Positions 58,878 through 64,000 of a DNA stretch of 64,000 nucleotides are shown here, piece after piece. The first letter of the stretch is position 1; the number at the start of each line of letters is the position of its first letter. Below the pieces are notes generated by a model, which did no database searches, was not told where the DNA came from, and saw nothing but the letters and a program-made list of their open reading frames with translations. Source of the DNA: Achromobacter seleniivolatilans (GTDB lineage Bacteria > Pseudomonadota > Gammaproteobacteria > Burkholderiales > Burkholderiaceae_B); assembly GCF_030864005.1 (NCBI RefSeq), contig NZ_CP132976.1, forward strand, positions 1,798,001-1,862,000, read 5' to 3'. Position numbers and translations under genes: made by a program.

Positions 58878-59225
58878 ATGCGCATCGAATTGCTGCTAAC
58901 CAGCGTGACCCAAGACCAAGTTTCGCGCGACCCAGCGAAGGCAGCATTCTTCGGATGGAGACACGGTCCATCGTCCGGAACAGGGCGTGGGAACGACGCA
59001 TCAAAGTACCCCAGGATATCTATCCGAAAGGAGCCATGGGGGTCGGTTTTCGTTTTTATGCCCACTCAAACCGTTTACTGGACGGACGTCGAAGCAGTAG
59101 CTCCTTTGGAGCGATTAGCCGCGGGAGAAAGCGTCGTACAGATCAAGGCAAACCCTAATGGCCTGCCAGCGCCGCAAGTCGACGAGTTCGAGAGATTGAT
59201 CAAAAAATTCAATCTCTCGTCATAG
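58878..59225 (+). CDS. 115-residue protein of unknown function before the radical SAM gene
   Basis: Starts ATG 58878. Contains DPAKAAFFGWRHGPSSGTGR, SVFVFMPTQTVYWTDVEAVA and a helical end QVDEFERLIKKFNLSS. No signal peptide, no Cys. It lies 20 bases before a radical SAM gene on the same strand, so it could be a partner, carrier or substrate protein. Not recognised; AT-richer than core genes. Confidence 0.65.
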   Translation: MRIELLLTSVTQDQVSRDPAKAAFFGWRHGPSSGTGRGNDASKYPRISIRKEPWGSVFVFMPTQTVYWTDVEAVAPLERLAAGESVVQIKANPNGLPAPQVDEFERLIKKFNLSS

Positions 59226-59245
59226 AAAGCAAATCAAGCCCAGCG

Positions 59246-60208
59246 ATGGACCAACGTATCTCTGCACCATTACATATCGACTTCGCAATCACCGGTCGGT
59301 GTCAGTTGCGCTGCGACTACTGCTCGGCGATGCCTCTTGGCCAGCCCGATGTGCCGGTGGCGAGGGCAATCGAAATTCTGAAGGAGATGCGAGATATAGG
59401 CGTGTTCTCGCTCCTTCTCTCTGGCGGAGAACCAACGGTCCACCGTGATTTCTTGAAGATTGCGGCGGCCGCTTCCGATGCAATTCCGAGCCTCCTTATT
59501 AATACGAATGGGCTCCGGCTGGCCAAGAGTGCGGCGGCGGCAGAACTTCGTACCGCAGCACCTGCTGCAATCGTCGCGATTAGCCTGGATTCACCGAACC
59601 TTGAATCCAACGATGTAAGTCGCGGCTTCGGCGGAGAGCATGCAGTTCAAGCCATTGAGAACTGTCTAAGAGAGGGAATAGTGGTGTGCATATCTGCTGT
59701 GCTCACCGAAGCTACGGTCGGATCGGCAACTGGGCTTGTTGATCGATTCTTCCCCTCAGTGAAGAAGTACCGCTTTTTTCCCCGTGTGCTAAGGAGTTGC
59801 GCGGACGCCCAGCGCAACGGCAATTCATACGCAGAAGCAGTGAAGTCCTTCTATGAATCCTTGGGTAGATTGGCGACCCGCTATCCAGGCGTGGAACTGT
59901 TGACACCAATGGGAAATTCCGCAAGGTACGATCTTGCACCCGAGGCCGATATGGGCCAGCGGTGCATATGTGCACAAACGAGGCTTTACATAGACAGCAG
60001 CTTGGATGTTTTTCCTTGCTATTACGCTGCAAACGACCACAACAAACTTGGGTCTTGCGTAAACAAGTCTCTCAAAGAAATTTGGACGTCGCGAGTTGCT
60101 GATTCGTTGCGTAAGCGAGCGACCCACGCGAACCTATGCGGACCTACCACCTCTCTACAGGCAATTCCTGCCAGATACAGATCCTTCAATATTGAGCGTG
60201 CAGTGTGA
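59246..60208 (+). CDS. Radical SAM/SPASM domain enzyme
   Basis: A 320-residue radical S-adenosylmethionine enzyme. The CX3CX2C motif binding the 4Fe-4S cluster is CQLRCDYC (Cys at about 19, 23 and 26), followed by LLLSGGEPTVHRD and LINTNGLRL. The C-terminal SPASM-type region has Cys in RCICAQ, VFPCYYA and LGSC with KSLKEIW, enough for an auxiliary cluster. Such enzymes modify peptides or proteins or act on small molecules. It overlaps the methyltransferase by four bases (GTGTGA) and follows the 115-residue gene by 20 bases, forming a three-gene cassette. Confidence 0.9.
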   Translation: MDQRISAPLHIDFAITGRCQLRCDYCSAMPLGQPDVPVARAIEILKEMRDIGVFSLLLSGGEPTVHRDFLKIAAAASDAIPSLLINTNGLRLAKSAAAAELRTAAPAAIVAISLDSPNLESNDVSRGFGGEHAVQAIENCLREGIVVCISAVLTEATVGSATGLVDRFFPSVKKYRFFPRVLRSCADAQRNGNSYAEAVKSFYESLGRLATRYPGVELLTPMGNSARYDLAPEADMGQRCICAQTRLYIDSSLDVFPCYYAANDHNKLGSCVNKSLKEIWTSRVADSLRKRATHANLCGPTTSLQAIPARYRSFNIERAV

Positions 60209-60834
60209 CTGCGGCGAACGCTGTACGCTCCCTGAATCGATCTGCATATGAAGCAATCGCCGTTGATTGGGACAACAGTCGCGGCGGATTGACCAAAGAC
60301 GAGGCGAGATTATTCGATCTGGCACTGCGGCCGGTAGCCATTCATAGCCGAGTCCTTGATCTCGGCTGCGGGACAGGCCGGCCAGTTGCAGATCTTGTTA
60401 TTCAGCGAAAGCTACATCTCATAGGCGTGGATAATTCGCCCGCTATGCTCGCATTAGCTCGCCGCCGACTACCTGGCTGTGAATGGGTACTGGCCCCTAT
60501 CGAAGAGTTTGTACTAACGTCTGAAGTAGCAGCAGTGGTGGTTTGGGACTCAATATTCCATATTCCACGAGAGCATCACGCTCAGATCTTTCAGAAGGTG
60601 CGAACCTGGCTAGCTACTGGCGCCTCGTTCTTGCTGACAGTTGGGGGTACAGCGGGAGGTCCATTCACTGCGTCAATGCATAATGAACTGTTCTTCTTCG
60701 ACTCCCTGCCCCTCCACCGTACGCATGCAGACATTCTCGATGCCGGTTTTAAGATTGAGGCGTCAGAGTACTTGGATATGCCATCCGAGCATGGCGATAG
60801 AGGCCGAGTCGCCATTCTTGCTCGCGCGGTGTGA
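60205..60834 (+). CDS. Class I SAM-dependent methyltransferase
   Basis: A 209-residue methyltransferase, GTG start within the radical SAM stop. SRVLDLGCGTGRPVADLV is the SAM-binding motif I, LIGVDNSPAMLALARRR motif post-I, VVWDSIFHIPREHHAQIF motif II/III. The substrate is unknown. Translational coupling to the radical SAM gene implies action on the same molecule. AT-richer than core genes. Confidence 0.88.
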   Translation: MTAANAVRSLNRSAYEAIAVDWDNSRGGLTKDEARLFDLALRPVAIHSRVLDLGCGTGRPVADLVIQRKLHLIGVDNSPAMLALARRRLPGCEWVLAPIEEFVLTSEVAAVVVWDSIFHIPREHHAQIFQKVRTWLATGASFLLTVGGTAGGPFTASMHNELFFFDSLPLHRTHADILDAGFKIEASEYLDMPSEHGDRGRVAILARAV

Positions 60835-60983
60835 CAGGGCATCAATACCGACTTGAATTTTCCCCGAGGCGGTCTGAATTTCGGACAACAGGTGTTCGCG
60901 ACACCTCTTGAACTTCCTCACCCTGTACTCGCCCTGATGATCGACCCGACAGAACGAAAGACCGCTTCCCTGTCCTGTTGCCC

Positions 60984-61301
60984 TCACTCCGCCACCGTCC
61001 AAGCCCAAGGCAACTTTCGCCCCTGCATCTCCCGCTCAAACAAGCGCAGCCGCTGCCCCACACGCGCAGGCATTTCCTCCAGCCGAACCACCATCACCGG
61101 CCCATCAGGCACCCCTCGCACCGTAGCAATAACCACCGGCGCCATATCGCCCTCCTTCTGCGGCATCACGGTCCAAGCAACAAGCTCCGCATAATCCACG
61201 CTAGCCGGCTGATTCTTATCGTGCCCACACACCGGGCACCACAGCCGCGCGGGATAAACGCAATGGCCGCAGGCGCGGCACTGGTGGACGTTTACGCTCA
61301 T
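60984..61301 (-). CDS. Zinc-ribbon OB-fold protein (DUF35 family)
   Basis: A 105-residue acyl-CoA-binding-type accessory protein. CRACGHCVYPARLWCPVCG gives the four Cys of a rubredoxin-like zinc ribbon, followed by an OB-fold. DUF35 proteins pair with thiolase-like proteins. I start at ATG 61301, overlapping the thiolase-like gene stop (ATGA); the 410-residue frame covering it is a shadow. It is the last gene of the minus-strand operon. Confidence 0.88.
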   Translation of the reverse strand: MSVNVHQCRACGHCVYPARLWCPVCGHDKNQPASVDYAELVAWTVMPQKEGDMAPVVIATVRGVPDGPVMVVRLEEMPARVGQRLRLFEREMQGRKLPWAWTVAE

Positions 61302-62443
61302 GCGCCTTCCTGTGTCAGCACTGCGGCATTGGCGCACATGCCGTAGCGCAGTTGCACCATGCCGTAGCCGGTCACTACCCCATGGCGCACGCCGTGCAAT
61401 TGGCGGTCTGCCGCCATGCCCAGCAGTTGTCGGGACACTTCCACCAGACCGTGCATGCCGCCCGCCGTGCCCGCCTGCCCTGCCGACAATTGTCCGCCTG
61501 CCGTGTTGACCAGCAGATCGCGCGTCGTCAGACGCCTTGCGATGAAACCCGGCAGATCGCCCGCGCTGGTGAAACCTAGGTCGCATAGTTGTGCCAGCGC
61601 CATCGCGGGGTAGTCGTCGTATACGCTGACCACATCCATGTCCTCGGGTCCCAGGCCCGCCTTGCGCCAGAGCGCTGGCGCGAAGGCGGCGATGCCGGTT
61701 TGCAGGCCGTCGCCTTCCTGCTGATCGTTGTTGTAGCGGGCCTCGCTGGCGATCAGTCGCACGCTGATGCCTTGCGGCCGCGCTCGCAGCACCAGGGCGC
61801 TGGCGCCGCTGACTACTGGGACGCAGTCGAGCCTGCCCAAGGGCGGCGCGACGATGGGCGCGGCGAGATAGTCGGCAAGCGTCAGGGGCTGGCGGTAGGC
61901 GGCGTTGGGGTTGGCGGATGCCCATTGCCGTTGCGCCACGCACAGCGCTCCGTAGTCTTCGCGGCGTAACCCTGTTTGCGCCATCTGACGCTGCGTCAGC
62001 ATGGCGAAGAGCGGATTGGGGCCTTCGCACCCGAGCGGGCTCAGGTATTCCTGCGCGCTGCGGTTGTAGCCGCGTACCAAACCGGCGAAGTCCGCGCCGG
62101 TGAAATGGTCGCCTGCCACTAGCACGATGGTTTCTGCGTGGCCGGCTTCCAATGCCAGCCACGCGTGGCGCAGCATATTGATGGCGCTGGCGCCGCCCAT
62201 CTCGTCTTGCATGCACCAGTTCAGGCGCAGTCCGAGTTGCCAGGCCAGGTCAATGGCCCGGTCCGGGCGCAGCGTGAACGATGCCACGCCCAGCCCATCC
62301 ACCTGCGAGGGCGATAGATTCGCGCTGCGCAATGCGCTGCCCACCGCCTGAGCCAGTAGCCCTGCTGTCGTGCAACTGGCGTCGGGATGGCGCAGCGCGG
62401 GCGTTTCGCCTACGCCGACAATGCCGGGGCCGCGCCGCGTCAT
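61298..62443 (-). CDS. Thiolase-like protein (SCP-x/Ltp2 type)
   Basis: A 381-residue thiolase-fold protein. It starts GIVGVGETP and has the family blocks LSPSQVDGLGVASFTL and VVSGASALVLR. Where true thiolases have the nucleophile Cys before a small-residue helix, this protein reads MQDEMGGASAINMLRHA; the nearest Cys (NWC) is four residues earlier, so the thiolase nucleophile may be absent. Together with the DUF35 partner this resembles Ltp2-like retro-aldolases. ATG 62443 overlaps the transporter stop. Confidence 0.85.
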   Translation of the reverse strand: MTRRGPGIVGVGETPALRHPDASCTTAGLLAQAVGSALRSANLSPSQVDGLGVASFTLRPDRAIDLAWQLGLRLNWCMQDEMGGASAINMLRHAWLALEAGHAETIVLVAGDHFTGADFAGLVRGYNRSAQEYLSPLGCEGPNPLFAMLTQRQMAQTGLRREDYGALCVAQRQWASANPNAAYRQPLTLADYLAAPIVAPPLGRLDCVPVVSGASALVLRARPQGISVRLIASEARYNNDQQEGDGLQTGIAAFAPALWRKAGLGPEDMDVVSVYDDYPAMALAQLCDLGFTSAGDLPGFIARRLTTRDLLVNTAGGQLSAGQAGTAGGMHGLVEVSRQLLGMAADRQLHGVRHGVVTGYGMVQLRYGMCANAAVLTQEGA

Positions 62444-63753
62444 TCCGTATCCTGCCGCGGCGGTTCTCGCGTCAGCAGCAAGGTCACCACTGTGACCGCG
62501 GCCATGCCGACCAGGAACCACGCAACGGGCGTGGCGGATTCATATTTGCGCAGCAGCGCCATGGCGATCAGCGGCGACAAACCGCCAGCGAATACCGATG
62601 CGAGTTCGTGTCCGAGCGCCAGTCCGGTGTAGCGGACTTCGGGCGGGAACAACTCGGCAAAGTATGCGGGCTGCGTGCCGATCATGGCAGCGTGGCAGAC
62701 GGTATTGCCCAGGAAAAATGCCAGGAAGATCCATACGGGTTCTTTTGTTTGCACGAGCCAAAAGAATGGGAACGCGACCAGCACGAGGCCGACCGATCCA
62801 ATCAAGTAGACCGTGCGCCGCCCGATGCGGTCGGACAGATGCCCGAACCACACCAGCGTGCCCAGTTCAATCAGCATGGACACCAGCACCCCGCCCAGCA
62901 TGACGTCGTTGGGTATGCCCAGGAATTTGCCATAGGCCAGCGCGAACGCCAGGAAGATGTACGACCCCCCGTTCTCGGCTACGCGCAGGCCCATCGCGGT
63001 CAGCACCTGGCGCGGATAGCGGCGCAGCACTTCCACTGCGGGCATGCCACGCTTGGCGGTTTTCTTGGCTTGAACGAATTCATCGCTTTCGGGGATGTGC
63101 TTGCGGATGTACAAACCCACCCCAAAGATCAGCACGCTCAACAGGAATGGCAGACGCCAGCCCCAGCTCATGAAGGCTTCCTGCGGCAATTGCTGGGCCA
63201 GCATGAAGACGCCGGAAGACAGTACGAAGCCGCCTGCCACGCCCAACTGGCTGAAAGACGAGAAGTAGCCGCGCCGCTTGCCGCCCACGGCTTCGCTGAT
63301 CAGCAATACGCCGCCGCCCCATTCTCCGCCGGCCGCCGCGCCTTGCAGAATGCGCAGCACCACCATGGCGACTGGCGCCCATACGCCGATCTGTTCATAG
63401 GTGGGCAAAAGGCCGATCAAGAAAGTGGCCACACCCATGATTCCCAGCGTCCATTCCAGCGCCAGCTTGCGGCCGTAGCGGTCGCCGATGTGACCGAAGA
63501 TCACCCCACCCAGGGGCCGCGCCAGAAAGCCCACCGCGAATCCGGCGAAGGCGCCCATGGTACCCAGCAGCGGGTCTGTGCCTTTGGGAAAGAACAGCTC
63601 GCCAAACACCAGCGCCGCAGCCGTGCCGTAGATAAAGAAGTCGTACCATTCCATCGCGTTGCCCGCGACGGATGCCGTCACGACCCGGCGCGTGCGCTTT
63701 CGCTTCTCTTCTTCGGCGGCAGTCAAGGCCGCCCCCTTGTATGCCAACGTCAT
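62440..63753 (-). CDS. MHS-family metabolite:H+ symporter
   Basis: A 437-residue MFS protein of the metabolite:proton symport group (ShiA/KgtP/ProP-like). VVTASVAGNAMEWYDFFIYGTAAALVF is the diagnostic first helix, followed by RPLGGVIFGHIGDRYGRKLAL and LQGAAAGGEWGGGVLLISE. Twelve membrane segments. It is between a CoA ligase and a thiolase-like gene, so it probably imports an organic acid that is activated and cleaved by its neighbours. Confidence 0.92.
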   Translation of the reverse strand: MTLAYKGAALTAAEEEKRKRTRRVVTASVAGNAMEWYDFFIYGTAAALVFGELFFPKGTDPLLGTMGAFAGFAVGFLARPLGGVIFGHIGDRYGRKLALEWTLGIMGVATFLIGLLPTYEQIGVWAPVAMVVLRILQGAAAGGEWGGGVLLISEAVGGKRRGYFSSFSQLGVAGGFVLSSGVFMLAQQLPQEAFMSWGWRLPFLLSVLIFGVGLYIRKHIPESDEFVQAKKTAKRGMPAVEVLRRYPRQVLTAMGLRVAENGGSYIFLAFALAYGKFLGIPNDVMLGGVLVSMLIELGTLVWFGHLSDRIGRRTVYLIGSVGLVLVAFPFFWLVQTKEPVWIFLAFFLGNTVCHAAMIGTQPAYFAELFPPEVRYTGLALGHELASVFAGGLSPLIAMALLRKYESATPVAWFLVGMAAVTVVTLLLTREPPRQDTE

Positions 63754-63791
63754 TTTCCGCCCCTTGTCTGTTTGAATGAATCCATAGCGCG

Positions 63792-64000
63792 TTAACGCGC
63801 TACGCGATAGCCGGCGGCGTCCCGATCCCAGGTGTCGCCGGTGATACCTTCATCCCGCAAGCGGAACTTGCGGACTTTGCCGTTCTCGGTACGCGGCAGA
63901 TCGTCCAGCACGCGCAGAAAGCGCGGCACGGCGAAGTACGGCATGCGAGGTTGGCAGAAATCAAGCAGGGCCTGCGGCGTAATGGCCTGGCCGGTCTTGT
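63792..64000 (-). CDS. Acyl-CoA ligase, C-terminal part (gene continues past the window)
   Basis: The last 69 residues of an AMP-binding enzyme. QPRMPYFAVPRFLRVLDDLP and RTENGKVRKFRLRDEG contain the conserved C-terminal region with the catalytic Lys (NGK). The frame is open to the window edge. It resembles CaiC/acyl-CoA synthetases. It precedes the MHS transporter in the minus-strand operon. Confidence 0.85.
   Translation of the reverse strand, partial: KTGQAITPQALLDFCQPRMPYFAVPRFLRVLDDLPRTENGKVRKFRLRDEGITGDTWDRDAAGYRVAR

Noticed and set aside
60984..62216. 410-codon minus-strand frame ending in the DUF35 protein
   Set aside because: Only the last 105 codons match a family; the rest is an Arg-rich shadow of the thiolase-like gene. 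The real start is ATG 61301.
62281..63795. 504-codon plus-strand frame opposite the MHS transporter
   Set aside because: Antisense to a clear membrane transporter, Gln/His/Arg-rich, no domain.

Overview
The window reads as chromosomal DNA of a GC-rich betaproteobacterium, most likely Alcaligenaceae (Achromobacter or a close Bordetella relative). This is an inference from codon use, the Gram-negative porin type, the monomeric NADP isocitrate dehydrogenase, the many solute-binding-protein transporters and LysR regulators, and overall gene style. No rRNA or tRNA gene and no CRISPR array was seen.

Layout. 1-2300: end of a polar amino-acid ABC importer operon, closed by a clear terminator. 2509-11858: one long plus-strand operon (VOC protein, M14-like DUF2817 hydrolase, quinone-reductase-type MDR, PaaI thioesterase, peptide-type binding protein with two permeases but no ATPase, acyl-CoA ligase, SDR), probably an uncharacterised uptake-and-degradation pathway. 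11910-14155: porin and DUF1624 membrane protein on the minus strand. 14315-23477: an iron/siderophore locus with a TonB receptor, a PmrA/QseB-type two-component system and a FecBCD-E-like importer with an azurin gene inside it. Both outward promoters carry the same direct-repeat response-regulator box beside a Fur-like box. 23491-25245: ilvA with an isoleucine-rich leader peptide and attenuator. 25838-28066: icd. 28176-32064: minus-strand DedA, ArnT-like glycosyltransferase and FetAB. 32296-38054: RND efflux tripartite operon, tail-overlapped by a LysR gene. 39095-41464: a second amino-acid ABC importer. 41627-47067: LysR plus a third amino-acid-type importer interleaved with a ureohydrolase and RidA, probably for a guanidino compound. 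47116-48269: small protein and an Lgt-like/TlpA fusion.

48333-60834 is an accessory region. It holds gene remnants (GNAT with an internal stop, a frameshifted small gene, a HAD fragment, IS3- and IS1182-type transposase pieces), a diverged direct repeat flanking an LprI-family gene, AT-richer orphan genes, an MFS/AraC pair, a PanE-like reductase, an alpha/beta hydrolase, a nuclease lipoprotein, and a cassette of a 115-residue unknown protein, a radical SAM/SPASM enzyme and a methyltransferase. 60984-64000 returns to core style: DUF35 protein, thiolase-like protein, MHS transporter and the end of an acyl-CoA ligase, an apparent catabolic operon on the minus strand.

The most interesting items are the ilvA attenuator (leader peptide, terminator and a competing antiterminator can all be drawn), the paired response-regulator boxes with azurin inside an iron importer operon, and the radical SAM/methyltransferase cassette. 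All functional assignments rest on motif recognition by reading; no database search was run.
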